From contig JAWNZC010000220.1 of NCBI GenBank assembly GCA_035771165.1, positions 857,001-921,000 on the forward strand: a DNA stretch of 64,000 bases, read 5' to 3'. The stretch comes from Paragorgia papillata. Its lineage: Eukaryota > Cnidaria > Anthozoa > Scleralcyonacea > Coralliidae. Each line of letters starts with the position of its first letter. Position 1 is the stretch's first letter. A model generated the notes under the pieces. The model was not told the DNA's origin. It saw only the letters and a program-made list of their open reading frames with translations, and did no database searches. The translations under genes and the position numbers were made by a program. Of this stretch, positions 46,720 to 58,740 are shown in pieces.

Positions 46720-48230
46720 TTGTGGGTCTGTGATAATTGGTACACCCTTTTGCCTGGTCGGTGAGTGCGCCAAAATGACATACTTACTTGAATTGCAATT
46801 TCATTTGTAGCCTATTCAGGTAGGGGAATTAAGTATTGTTGTCGTAAGTCAAGCGAAACAATTTATGCTAATTTAAGGGAACCTTGATGAAAACAGGAAA
46901 GCTGTTCAGCTCACCGTGGCATGCAAAGTGTGTAAGCTTACTATTCAAATAAAGCAATCGAGCTCTTTCGAAACCAATTAACACCAGCTAAAAACCAAGC
47001 TTGGAACGAGAACTAAAATCTTGGTCTATTCCCTTAGGTTATCTCCCCACGCCAACTTATCTAATAACTCCGGCAGTATATACAAAAGGCAGGAAACCAG
47101 GATTGCGTGTGTGGTATCAAAACCCACCGCTATTTGAGACGAGGGGGAGAGAGGGTAATCGAGGATGTTTATAGAAAGAAGAAGAAGAATAACATTCAGG
47201 GTTATTATTTCCACCCACTCGGTGAGAATGTTTTATACTTTCAGTTTGCAATTCACCCTATTGAGGTCACTTTGGTTCAATCTATAGTCTAGATAATTTA
47301 GACCGACAGTCGAAAGTGTTTTTACTCTCAAGTTTTTCTGTCATGTTCCTCCAAGCGTTTCTAATCAGTATTCAGGAGTGAGGCAATAAAATAGTAGATG
47401 ATACACTACTGAAATAGATCACCAAGGAGATATGTACAGTATATAAACTGTTTATTGGTTATCTGTCTCTCGATCTGTCTATGGTTGCGAAATTCAGCTT
47501 TGTATAGGATACTGTATGGTGGATTCGATTAGTTGGTACTTATAGTCGTAACTCTTAACCACATCACTTGAAACTGGGGAGAAGTGAAAAACGGTGTGAC
47601 AAGTGCTGTCACTTGGACCGGTGATATGGTCGAGTGACTCGCTTAGTATACTATTATACTTAGTATACTCTGGTAGTCAAAAACAAAAACCAACAAATTT
47701 TGCAAACCGAAACGTTAACTCAGTTTAATATGTAGTTTTGATAAAATTAATGCTGATTTGTATTCTTAAACAAAACGCTCCACTGAAGCTATCATAGTTA
47801 GCAAAAGGGTAATTATTAACTAATTAATCACAATAGTTGATCGCAGTCAAAAATAAGTATTATTCCTTTGTAAACTGCTGTAAGCAATATGGAGCAAGGG
47901 TATTGTGTTTGCAAACAAGAACGAGAGGTGAACGAGAGGTGCGTAGGCATGGTCTTTCAGCAGCGCTCAGCAATAAACACGCATCACAGCATGAGAAAAG
48001 TGTAGAAGGAAGCTGCAAGCGGAGGGAGTGACCCATGTTGTTTTACGTCAGAGCTTTTCCGTATGTCCTTTCAATACGGATAACAATATAATTTATGAAT
48101 CCGGGATATAAGCAGCTTGTTGTTTCTTGATCTAGATTATTTTGGTTCACATTCAAAATCTTTTCTCTAAGGGAAACACGGGTGGGGTAGTGTATGCTAT
48201 TAGCGTGCTGACTCTCATTTCTGCGGTCCA
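46720..48230. other. Intergenic stretch between ETS-4 and the 48.2-kb frame
   Basis: The first 300 bp upstream of the ETS-4 ATG would hold its promoter, but I see no distinct TATA or CCAAT arrangement. No exon is supported. Confidence 0.35.
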
Positions 48231-48233
48231 AAG

Positions 48234-48551
48234 TTAAGCCCAGTTAGACGGAGTTAGTGCTGGGGTTGGTGATCTCTTGGTAATAACCCCGTCCTCAAGG
48301 TTGAGACTCGAATAGCTGGAGTTCTTGTGGTTGGTTGGCCCATACGTCGAGTGTTTTCTCTGGGTGTTCCGGACTGTCCAGCTCATGATGTTTACAATAT
48401 ATCCTCCAACTCTATATGTGAAGCGTAATATAGAACAGTGAGGGCTGTATGTTAGATAACAATTACGGTCTTCAGTTCCTTCGTAAATAAAGTTCAATAT
48501 AAACAAAAAACAAAGCATTGCAAGAGAAACAAAACAAAGTAAATAGACCAT
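48234..48551 (-). CDS. Candidate small membrane/secreted protein or first exon, unknown
   Basis: An ATG-initiated frame of 105 residues ends in TAA. Residues 1-24 (MVYLLCFVSLAMLCFLFILN) form a strong hydrophobic segment fit for a signal peptide or anchor. After it come two Cys (RNCYLTYSPHC) and a Ser/Thr/Asn-rich C-terminus (ending ALTPSNWA). The 3' half is richer in G and C than its surroundings, as expected for coding DNA. An in-frame TATAG that could be a splice acceptor precedes GTTGGAGGATATATT, so the true exon could be shorter. No family recognised. Confidence 0.3.
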   Translation of the reverse strand: MVYLLCFVSLAMLCFLFILNFIYEGTEDRNCYLTYSPHCSILRFTYRVGGYIVNIMSWTVRNTQRKHSTYGPTNHKNSSYSSLNLEDGVITKRSPTPALTPSNWA

Positions 48552-48559
48552 CTTTTATC

Positions 48560-49019
48560 TGTTAAACCTAAGACTTCACTATGACAACAGCAAAATATTT
48601 ACACTGTATAATGTGTTTTTCGTCCTTACCTTATATGTGTACATCTTTTTTTAGTTTTCTTTGCTTGTAATTTGTAAATTATCGTTCATTTTGTGAATTA
48701 TATTTGGTCTGTGGGAGTAAATGACGTCATATGGTGTGTGATTTGGATGTTTACATATCCTGGATGACTCTGAAACGAGATGAAAGCCAGAACGTCGTTT
48801 ACTCAGACAGCACAGATCCTGTGTTAGCTTGCTAGAAAAATTAGACTATACATAAATGTATCGGCTTTGTTTAAAAAATGAAGCGCAAATAACTTTCAAC
48901 TCATAAGGCGTATATAATTAGTACATATTTCAGAAATTTTATTCTTTTAGAGTGAATAAATTATTTACAGACAATGAGATTAAAGAGTTGAACTGATAAA
49001 TAAATAGAGGATGATAGAA
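48560..49019. other. Intergenic stretch, no gene recognised
   Basis: Nothing supported. Confidence 0.35.
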
Positions 49020-49253
<234 letters not shown>

Positions 49254-49259
49254 AAGCAG

Positions 49260-51598
49260 AAACATGCAAGACAAAGAAAGCAAGAAAGCAAAAGATTGCA
49301 TGTTGGTGTTGAGAGAATTAGATTTTTTTAAATGAAAATTTTAAAAACGACATGATGGTAATCAGTTTGTATTTTGTATGTATTTAAACACTAGAAACTT
49401 GGGTTGCAAGGGGAGCGATCGAGGGGCAGCAGCAAACTAGGGTTGCAGAGAGTATTTCATTTCCCTGTTAGCCGAGATGACTCTGACAAAGTTAGTAGTT
49501 AGTATAGTAACTTCATGAACGGCAGTATTAACATTTTAAAATTTTTTTGTATTTCCATTGCAACGATGTGGACTTCAATATGAAAACAGCAAAATGTGTT
49601 TAGGTTTTACTATAAAACAAATAATGAATTGTTTCCGTTTGTATAGTGCAAAGCAATATTATATTTGGTGAAAGATCTAGATGAAATGAGGCGGCCAATA
49701 TTGTCAATTACACTCATGAATGATTGGTTGAAAATTGTGGCGAGTTGCAATTTTCATAGTGTAAAGGTCTTTAGCTTCTCGACTTTTGTCTGCATGTAGT
49801 CCAAACTGTGACTGCGGGTGCAACCCAGTGTACGGAGGCCTTACTGAAAGCATGCATGATATAGATTGTGGGTCTTGGTGAAAAACAATTTCGGCAAATA
49901 GCATAGTACCGATATTGGTATTTACTGACACTACGAGGAAATTACTTATAATGAAGCCAATGAGGTGTAGCTCATGGAGGAGTTGAAATGTTGAATGTAA
50001 TATTCTGTTTCACCTGACGGAAAATAGTCTTACAATTGAAATAAAAAAATTTGTATTGTTTGAAGATAATAACTTACAATCATTTCTCATATTACAATTG
50101 ACAATAATATATTTAATACTATATATTTAACAATATTTATGATACTTTATGCGTATTTAACTATTATTTGATTTCATCCCTGAGCTTTCGTCCTTGTGCA
50201 CCTGGGACATCTTCAGAGCTACAAGGCGGTATGGAACAAGTCAGCCAAAAAACTGAATTATACACATAGTGGTACCACCTATTTTTGTTTAATTCTATGA
50301 GGAATCACCATGCAAATTGCAAAGCTTCAAGCAACAGTGTATTATTTTGCTGATTCAGCTGTCATCAACACATGCACTGATACACTTAAGACACACAAGT
50401 GGCGCAATACACGTGGTTTGGACATTTTGAAACCGAAGAACCAAGCCAGCAAGCAAAATAGTTGAGGAATAGGTGTGATGATAATGCATTAGAAATCAAA
50501 AGTGTTAGTAGATAAATTAGTCTTATGCTAGTCTATAGTTATCTCTATATCACAGTGTTATGATCCAGGTTATATTATCTTCAATCAAGTACATATTCCT
50601 ATTTACACCCCCTTGAAAACGTCATCACTTTCATATTACATTAACTGTCGACATATCGTCTTAGCTTATACATAGATTGAAGAAAAACATGTTTGCTTCG
50701 AGATTTCGGCGCCAAATTTATTTAATGATGGCTTGTTTATGTGAACAGGGAATCGTTATTGTTATTTTATTGCTCGTTTATGTTGATTAATGCCAGTGAC
50801 TCTTTGTCGGAATATGTTAATATGGCATAATAACCAATATTCATTACTAAGAGGGTGTTGTGGTGTTTGCATAACCTATATACAAATAAGCATACTTGAT
50901 CATTTATGTGAGGTTTAGCACGTACAACCATGGGTATTATTTTCCTGAGCTGCGATCTGAGAAAGAAAATATCTTTGTTTATCGCTGGTATTTTTGACAT
51001 GCAGCGTGAAACGTTGCCAGCTAAAAGATGTTTCGTATTCTGAATTGACTATAACACGAGGCATGACATCATTTTGAACAAAGAGCTGAGGGTTGAGTCT
51101 TTTTAAATTCTCAAGTGTTTGTTTTTATTTTTGGGTTCGAGTGAGTAATTCCTTCTAGCATATTTAAATTGAAAGTCCCAGAGAAAACTGCGCACAGAAA
51201 CGTGTGAATATATGCGTGGGAAGGAAAGGCATATTGCCGAACGGAATGAAAACACATACAGCAAAAAGATTTACCGCTCATTAAATTAAAAGATTTGTTG
51301 ATACTCAGTATTAATCCTGTGTTGACTCGAAAGTATATACTGAAAAACAAAGAAAATGTTTTAGTCGCCTTGTTGTCGCCTCTTTCGTCATCATGTATTA
51401 TAAGCAGTTGGTTGTCATAGTAGTAACAGTTAAACTTAATAAATTTTTGCCGTTTTGTTGCGTTGTCTTCACTGGCATAAATTTCGTGGGTGTACATGCA
51501 GCCTCATGAAACTCAATCATTGAGTTTGCTTGCCTCTGCAAGCTTTACCAATATAAATATTTATTTAATTTCCCCTCATATTGAAGTTCTACTTACAG
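49260..51598. other. Intergenic stretch, no gene recognised
   Basis: Open frames of 75-128 codons on the minus strand (49704-49931, 50767-51000, 51111-51497) carry no motif I recognise. The longest includes FNCYYYDNQLLIIHDDERGD, which looks protein-like, but no splice partner was found. Confidence 0.35.
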
Positions 51599-51750
51599 CT
51601 TGCATTGTCGAGAACTTCAAGTATAGCTTTCCTGAACATCGGAATTTTAAACTCACATGCACTTATATCGATTCAAAAATTAACCCCAAAGACTGCTACT
51701 GCAAAAACGAGTTTTCAACATTAAATTTTCAGTGTATGGTGTATCCATAA
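51599..51750 (+). CDS. Candidate terminal exon of a Cys-containing, probably extracellular protein
   Basis: A good acceptor (GTTCTACTTACAG) is followed by 2 + 50 codons to TAA, phase 1. It reads CIVENFKYSFPEHRNFK, LTCTYIDSKINPKDCYC and FQCMVYP-stop: five cysteines in 49 residues, non-repetitive. Disulfide-rich spacing suggests a secreted or surface protein. No upstream partner exon was identified and no family is recognised. Confidence 0.35.
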
Positions 51751-51759
51751 GCCTTTTTT

Positions 51760-53218
51760 GTTTATGTTTTGCGTTATAAGCAAACAAAAATAATTACTGT
51801 GGAGACTGCAGGGCCGAGGCGATATCTAGATTTAAAAGACCTACTCGATCACTTTGGTCTACTCTGCACAGTTTTTGAAGCACGTGTTAATATCTCAAGA
51901 ATACTTGACGTAGGTAATATGAAGATCAATTGATTTTTACGAGCCTATATGTTGTCTGAATTTAATAATTCTCTTTAATTAAATTGAACTGAAATGTTGG
52001 TCTTAATTAAGTAAACAGCATAACTCGTTCACTGCTTCGTAGATCGTTTCATTATTCTTATGCATTTGACTGCTTGATCTGCATGAAAACTTACAAGATC
52101 CCATCAGTAAAGTGTTGCGTTAACTGTACAACTGTTGGCTTCGTTAGTTAACGAATGTTATTAGTACATTCATATCAAGTTTTATATACATGTTTCTGTG
52201 TTTATTCATCGATATTCACCTCGCCTTCGGCGAATAATTGTTATGGTATTTCTCGTCTATATTTATGCAAACTTCCTTACAGCTGTGTCTTCTGTTGTCC
52301 ATCGATCTAGACCTGCACATCTTTCGCGAGCTAACTTTTGATGCTCTACTGTCTAATCCACCATTTGTAAAAAGCGGCTTTTAGTCTAATTCGACCAGAT
52401 CTACCTTGAATATTTTCCTGGATGAGTGCCGACCCTGAAATATCTTGATATATGCTTATACGTATTCACTACCTGTGAGCTTTAAAACACTTTAAAACAA
52501 GTGACGCGTTTTAAACACCCCCTTTCTCGACACTTGTTTATCATATTTTCCTGCTTTGGAAATGCTTGTCTTTTTATATCCGAAGACTTTGGATTCCATG
52601 CTACCTTTAATGTTATCTTTCTAGTCAGTGCTTTTGGTCAATGCTTTGTAATCAATGATTCTGTATTTTCTCTCCTGTAACATAGCAGTATCTACTTTAT
52701 ATAATACATACATATACCCAGATATAGCCATTGATTAGAGCGACATAGTGTCTCAAAGCTTCCGACAGTCACAAGTACTCTATACGGTATTTTAAAGACG
52801 ACGGAAAAGCAAAACAGTAATTTAGAACATCTACATCAAACTGGAAGGAAATTCAAGAGTGCAATAATTACATTCTTGAACTTTAATCCCATCTTTTAAC
52901 ACTGTTACCGTGTTACGAGTTACTTTCATAAAAACGATAAACTGATAAACATCAACAGTGTATAAATCAGGTCTTGAGTTAAGTGTTTAATTAATCATTC
53001 ATGGTTAAGATACCGGATGCATATAGATTTCCGCTAATATCGGAGTCTTACAAGCCCTTGATAAACATCCAAAAACGAAACATGTAGAAATCAACTATAG
53101 ATGATCATGGATTTTGCTATGCAGTTATGTACAAAATTGAACGGCAGCTGGGCATCTCTTGGGAGTGGGAATTGGAAGAGAAACACACATACCCTTTCTT
53201 AGATATCGAATCAGTACG
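51760..53218. other. Intergenic stretch, no gene recognised
   Basis: Nothing supported. GCCTTCGGCGAATAATTGTTATGG at 52222-52245 shares a phrase with repeats at 28170 and 62550. Confidence 0.35.
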
Positions 53219-53234
53219 TGCGTATATAGCCTGC

Positions 53235-53640
53235 GTTTGTGCCTCTTTTTAATGATAGGTTTGAATAAGTCCAGCTTTGGAGAAATATATAATAGCTCAT
53301 TCACATACACCTATTAACACAACCATGATTAGCAAAGACGTAGAGGGTCATAAGCTCAAAGAGCCGAAAACTTGGACAAGTACTTCTGAGCTATGCAACA
53401 CTTGCCTCCTTCTTAGCTATGCAACACGGTGCCTCTTTTAAATGATAGGTTTAAATAAGTCCAGCTTTGGAGAAATATATAATAGCTCATTCACCTACAC
53501 CTATTAGCACAACCATGATTAGCAAAGACGTAGAGGGTTATAAGCTCCATCAGAGAGCCGAAACTGACTTGGATAGTGAAGTAATAGCGGAAGATTGATC
53601 AGGGACAAGTACCTCTTAGCTATGCAACACTTGCCTGCTA
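53235..53640. repeat. Tandem duplication, ~200-bp unit, second copy with an additional segment
   Basis: GTGCCTCTTTTTAATGATAGG at 53239 and GTGCCTCTTTTAAATGATAGG at 53430 begin two units that match closely through CCAGCTTTGGAGAAATATAT, GCACAACCATGATTAGC and AGACGTAGAGGG. The right unit contains about 45 additional bases (CTGACTTGGATAGTG onward) that the left lacks. AGCTATGCAACAC occurs at the end of each and once between. Few differences, so recent. Confidence 0.9.
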
Positions 53641-55203
53641 AGTACAAACCACTTGACTTTTGGCACTACAGCGACGACATAGGTTGCATTTTTCTTATTT
53701 AAACAACGATTTTAACTAAGGAAGTTTAATCAACCACAGTCTGCCACTTAATTTTTCCTGCGGAGATTAATGACGGATGTGACCTCTACGCAATATCGTT
53801 GAAAACCTGTCTACAGCACGGGAACTGTATTGTATAAAAAAATAGTCACGATTGTCTTCGTCAAGTATGATTAAGTAAGATATTATTATTATTCCTAATC
53901 CATATATCGATGTTTTGAACAACAATGTGCTTTTTAAGAGCGTCTAACCTGCAAAGCGATTCAGTTTGATCATAGGATGTTAGTCTACGATCATTATATA
54001 TAACCAATTCCTATATGTTTAAAGGAAAATTGTATGTTTCTGACAGATTTACGTGTTTGTGTGCACGCCTTTTAAACGCACATGAAGGCAAATCTACCAA
54101 TGAATATGCACTATAGGTTTAAAGACTACAAGAGTTGCGTAATATCATTTGCACCATTAGGATAAAATGAATTATATTTAATATTAGTAATCGTATATAA
54201 TAGTTTTAGATTTAGAGTAAATAGACTTATATATCTGTAATTTAGTTAACACGGCCTCATGAAAATTTTATACACTCATATATTTTTATACATTTTTATA
54301 CATCTCTTACTAAGTTGGTTGATAAGTTACCGTGTATAAATAATATTAAATAATAATAATCTCAATTAATGAACGCAGGTTAATCTTTTTACTAAAGAAT
54401 TACATACAGTATATAATTATGTCTAACTACATTTTTTGTTCGTCAGCGCTGCTTGGTTTTTAACTAAAATAGTAAAATCATAATTCAGGTGGTAGATTTC
54501 TAGATAAACAGCAAGTAATCTAGGATATATAAATTGACTAATGATGTATAATGGTTGCTATGATAAGTTGTACGTATAGGTACATCATGTATAGTGCATG
54601 TGGTACGTTTTGCGAGCTTGGTGTAGTGTAACAGACGTTTGGTAGAGGTTCGTCTAGCTCAAACGTTTGTTATATGGTGGTTGTTAACATACTTTGATAT
54701 CAGTAAAAGGCGTCTGCTAATAAGAAGACCGCGGTAGATAAGTGTTTAATTAATTTCAATGCTATCCTTGCAAATAGTCATTCCATTTAACCCATTGATG
54801 CCTACAATAGGGTGTCTGAGGAATCATCTGCTGATTCTGTCTTCATGGACAAACTTTGTCAGCAAGATTACTGATAAAAGTCTAAACGTCATTCGTCACC
54901 GAAAATAGTCATGGAGGCTTGGGCTGCACTGAATCTTAATTTTCGATGGTGCATGGAGGATTGGAGCATATTGCACTGACCAGGCTAGACTTATAACTGT
55001 GCCTTTAGTAATGTTCGTTTTAAAAGACTATATAATTGTGTAGATAGTGCACATGAAATTTCTTAGTGTAAACTTGCATAATTGAATAACCTATGCATAA
55101 GTGAACTACGATAGCTGATTATTTCAGGTATATTCCTGATCAAAAGATCTGATTAGATTGTTAAGAGTTTATAATGTAATACTGTGTCTAGACGTCGGTA
55201 TCC
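53641..55203. other. Intergenic stretch, no gene recognised
   Basis: 54781-55000 (ACCCATTGATGCCTACAATAG onward) is GC-balanced and looks like another dispersed repeat, but I find no second copy in the window. Confidence 0.35.
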
Positions 55204-55409
55204 TTAGTTTATAACGAGAGAGTATTCGGGACAACACTGTTTATTTATTGTGTAATTTAAACACCAAACACTCAGATCATTGTGGACGTCACCATCACGC
55301 CATGCCATGTGCTCAAGTATTGAGTCAAGTTGATTGACGTCAACTCTTTGTTCGTATTGCTTTCCGATTTGTGGCAAAATTGACAATATCTCGATATTCC
55401 TTCTTAAAT
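55204..55409 (-). CDS. Candidate terminal exon, unknown protein
   Basis: On the minus strand a strong acceptor (TTGTTTATTTCATTCCAG) precedes 2 + 68 codons ending in TAA, phase 1. It reads LRRNIEILSILPQIGKQ, VDVNQLDSILEHMAWRDGD and VWCLNYTINKQCCPEY. Composition is balanced and charged, with codon use like the ETS exons. The nearest possible upstream exon on the same strand (57091-56894) ends in phase 0, so the two do not join directly. No family recognised. Confidence 0.4.
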
Positions 55410-55544
55410 CTGGAATGAAATAAACAAGGACTTTATTGTGTAATTCAGGATACCGTCTTGACGTCCGTTTTAAAGTTCCTGCATGCGTCTTCGACTTCGT
55501 GCCAAAGTAAATTTATCCAGTGTTGTCAGTTTTTTAAAGAGTGT

Positions 55545-55547
<3 letters not shown>

Positions 55548-55599
<52 letters not shown>
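55548..55599. repeat. AT dinucleotide tract
   Basis: (AT)n, about 25 units, adjoining the left arm of the palindrome. Confidence 0.95.
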
Positions 55600-55601
<2 letters not shown>

Positions 55602-55730
55602 AAGTATAAAGTATAGTTTTACCTTAAAGTCTTCGCTACCAGAGGTTTCACCCTAAACGGGATCATCCCGTTTAGGGTGAAACCTCTGGTAGCGAAGACT
55701 TTAAGGTAAAACTATACTTTATACTTTGTA
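55598..55730. repeat. 133-bp perfect palindrome
   Basis: The left arm 55598-55663 and right arm 55665-55730 (66 bp each) are exact reverse complements around a single C. It has no loop to speak of, so it could extrude as a cruciform. The sequence (CTTCGCTACCAGAGG, CACCCTAAACGGGAT) is not low-complexity. It sits between an (AT)n tract and the left-end motif of the 8.6-kb element family, so it may be the core of a young element. Confidence 0.97.
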
Positions 55731-55732
55731 TT

Positions 55733-55800
55733 TTGCTCTATCTATATGGTATTGAGCACTCTCTAACATTTCGTGAACCATAACTCACTTATATATATAT
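55733..55800. mobile_element. Left-end copy of the 8.6-9.0 kb element family
   Basis: TATGGTATTGAGCACTCTC then TAACATTTCGTGAACC matches 8622-8655, again followed by an (AT)n tract. Confidence 0.65.
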
Positions 55801-55864
55801 ATATATAAGCGTTTACTGGACAAGTTACAGTGAAGTTTTTTCGTATTTGTTTTTGCTGTACAAG

Positions 55865-55985
55865 CTGTCGTAAGTTAAACTCAGAGAAAAACTCTGAGCT
55901 CCAGACGGGACTCGAACCCACAACCTTCCGAATGCCAGCCGAACGCTCTCACCATTGAGCCACTGGAACTCAGATGGTAAACCGA
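55865..55985 (-). mobile_element. tRNA-derived SINE head, well preserved
   Basis: On the minus strand GTTCCAG TGGCTCAATGG GAGAGC ... GGTTCGAGTCC CTGGAGC: acceptor stem pairs 6 of 7, the D-arm is GCTC/GAGC, and both internal promoter boxes (TGGCTCAATGG, GGTTCGAGTCC) are close to consensus. The anticodon loop would be CTGGCAT (GGC, alanine-like) with wobble pairs in the stem. It is followed by CTCAGAGTTTTTCTCTGAG, an inverted pair not expected of a tRNA gene. The related copy at 58755 makes a SINE family more likely than a working tRNA. Confidence 0.6.
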
Positions 55986-56059
55986 GGTTGTTTTCGATAT
56001 TTATACGCCTCGGAACGTGTGTCACAAGTACTTGTTGAGCTACAAGTCGCATTGTGTCA

Positions 56060-56497
56060 GTTTATTTTCAGTAAATGTTTTTTGTACGTTATTCAAGTGT
56101 TTTCAGCTTGAGTTGGTAAAGTTTTTTCGTATGTTTTTGCTGTAGAAGCTGCGTAAGTTACAGTAGGTTTTTTTAATTAATTGTTTAGGTTTTTTCATCC
56201 GTTGGGAGACTAAATTAAGGCGTTTCTGTATGGACTAAGCGGTAAACCCAGTAACATTTTTCAAAGGCATTTTTGACATTGCGCCATTTTGGATTTGACA
56301 CCACAATCTCTAGTTTCTAAGGCATCAATATCTTCGGAAGAAATTTTCCGTAAAAATTTTGTCAGTGGTTTTTCACCATAATCTTTTTATAAGAATGCTA
56401 TTTCAATGCTTTTTGTTTCAATAATTAAACCATTGTTTCTGTTTATTAGAAATTAATCTAAATTTTCTTAATTTCAATTTGTGATTAATTTATTTCA
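56060..56497. other. Intergenic stretch
   Basis: TTTTTTCGTATGTTTTTGCTG at 56124 repeats the phrase at 55837, so part of the SINE flank is duplicated. No gene. Confidence 0.4.
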
Positions 56498-56600
56498 TTA
56501 ACTCATTTCTGTGCGAGGGCTTTCCCAGAAGTGAATAAAATCGTCTGTCGTTAGCCAGAATAAAATACTAAAGACCAATTCGGGAGAGGAAGAAGTTAGA
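56498..56600. mobile_element. CTGGCGTTAGCCAG-core element copy, full length
   Basis: AACTCATTTCTGTGCGAGGGC at the left, core GTCTGTCGTTAGCCAGAATAA, right arm CAATTCGGGAGAGGAAGAAG. Same plan as the copies at 37.8-38.0 kb with one core change. Confidence 0.75.
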
Positions 56601-56893
56601 ATAATAATGACATAATTAACGAATAAAGGATATCAGTGTGAAAACCTTAGTTTTGTTGAACATATCACAAAAACTGTATCTTTTACTGTAGGACAGAGAA
56701 ATCGCGTAAAGCGTATATTTGATAGGAAATGGGAATACTGTAATTACAATAATTAATATTGTAGTTTTTATTTAAATGTCGTACTGTTCGTCTCTGTGGT
56801 CTAATATTTCAGACATAAATTTGCGTAAGTTACAGACTGTATAGAATTTCGAAGAACTATATGATCTTGCTATCCCTGTTTTAAAAGACCTGC

Positions 56894-57091
56894 TATGGTT
56901 ACCTGTAAATTACAATACACCTTTTCGATAATTACGTCACGCTTCATGAAATCGAGGCTCCCAGGCCAAGCTTCACAATTTTGATTATCATAGTAATCCC
57001 GCCATATTTGTTTATGGAAGAAGATTGCTAATAACGTCCAAACTATATATGGTAGAAATACATTGTGTACGTATGTTGTTAGGCATTTCAT
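56894..57091 (-). CDS. Candidate first exon with N-terminal membrane anchor
   Basis: ATG-initiated. Residues 8-25 (HNVFLPYIVWTLLAIFF) are hydrophobic, followed by HKQIWRDYYDNQNCEAW and SLDFMKRDVIIEKVYCNLQ. A good donor CAG|GTAACC lies at the end (phase 0); without splicing the frame stops after ten more codons. A short cytoplasmic end, one anchor and a Cys/Trp-containing lumenal part would fit a type II membrane protein or a signal peptide. No downstream phase-0 partner was found. Confidence 0.3.
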
Positions 57092-57414
57092 AAGCTTTCA
57101 TTTGGTGTATATTTTAAGTTTCTATGTTGTGTGTAACTTTTTAAAATGTCCAAAATGTTCGCACCATATATTGCTCGTCAAATAATAATAATGGACTTCT
57201 CACAACTGTTGTAGAATTTCGGATATTATTTTTAAAATACATAACGCACAAATTTGCCGTGACACATATCAAACAGAAGATACTGTAAAATGCTATTTGC
57301 GGTAGAACTTTCAAGAATAAGAACTTGGTCAGTGGCTTGCAAGTGACATTACGAAAAAAATATCGCGATAAAAAATTCGAACGTCGCCAACTTATTGTTC
57401 ATTTTGAATTTCAA

Positions 57415-57646
57415 TTAAGTGTTTTTTAAACAGTTCATGACAAGAAATGAAGCGTAAAATTTAGAGATCGTGGTTTTCTGGGTCGAGATTCTACAACTTT
57501 GGCGACGTATTTTGACATCGTGGATCGTTACTAAACGTAGGTAGGGTCGTAAGATTGCTCCACTTTGTATTTCAACGCTACGATACAATGTATTGTGCTG
57601 GAATTTGTGATGTTCATAACCAGTGATCTTACTTCCTTTCACGGCT
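57415..57646 (-). CDS. Candidate terminal exon, unknown
   Basis: The acceptor CACATGCAG precedes an open stretch of 77 codons ending in TAA: VKGSKITGYEHHKFQ, LRPYLRLVTIHDVKIRRQ, NCLKNT. It opens with AVKG but lacks the VYxF of an ETS last exon. The sequence is mixed and basic. No partner exon is known. Confidence 0.22.
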
Positions 57647-57659
57647 GCATGTGAATGAC

Positions 57660-58740
57660 TCGATAATTCTATACACTATGGTTGCAAATGTGTACTTTAA
57701 CATATTTTTGTAATGTTCTATTCTGTAAATACTAACATAAGTTTATATCGCTTTAAGGGGGATCTATAAAGATCAGTCGAAAATATCACATTTAATTTCG
57801 CGTGTGTTTGAGATTTATATAGGTAACAACAAAGTATAGGTTAGGTATTCGATTGATAGCCACTGGATAAATTACTTCTTTGCTTTATTTACATTGTAAT
57901 TATACCAAATTGTTGCCAAAATGAAGATCGAATCTACTCTGTAAGTACTTATGAAACTTTTAACGAGTATATAACAAATTTTGGACATAAAAATAGCGTT
58001 TTGTGTTTTAGTTTGGGTTTGGGTTTGAATAAATTGACGGGCGCGCGGACAGCAACTGTTCCAGAATATTGATGGGAACCGGCCTGAAAACAAAGATCTT
58101 TTGTGTTACACCCTAACGTTATTTTTCATTTTGATAGCTATCTAAAATAGTTACAACTCAGCAAAGTGTTGTATACTAAAATCATTTAGCTATTCTTCTT
58201 TGCTCCTAGATAAAAGGAAACAACTATACATAAAGGGATACTTTTGATTGCTTCTTATATTCAGGGCAAATACAGCTTCAACTTTGGGGGAAACGATTCA
58301 GGTAATTATAGACTGCCTGCCTGGTTATGTTTTCTGTATGGAACTATAGGGGAAGAAAATGTACAGTGTTCAATAATACAAGGATGGGAAGTCTTTTCTC
58401 ACTGTACATGCATCAAGTGACTAGTGTATTGATATATGAACTTTAACAAGAAGATTGGATAACGTTATAACGGCGTTCATTATATCAGATCATCGACATC
58501 CGTTTCTGTTTGCCCAGCTCGAGTAAAGGAATAATCAAATGCTGATCATATAAATGATCCTACGGAGCAGTTGGTGTTTCTTCTGTATAACAGAGCTGAA
58601 ACCACTATTTCAATTATCTGATTTTGAAACAATTTAATAACGCGAAGGAAGAACACAGACGGTAATTGTAATCCATGTAATAAATTCAAATTGTTGCGAA
58701 GACGTCAGTTTTTGACTTTGATATATTATATACTCGGCGG
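57660..58740. other. Intergenic stretch, no gene recognised
   Basis: Nothing supported. Confidence 0.35.

Noticed and set aside
55825..56052. Minus-strand frame of 75 codons
   Set aside because: It covers the tRNA-derived SINE head and its flank, so it is not a protein gene.
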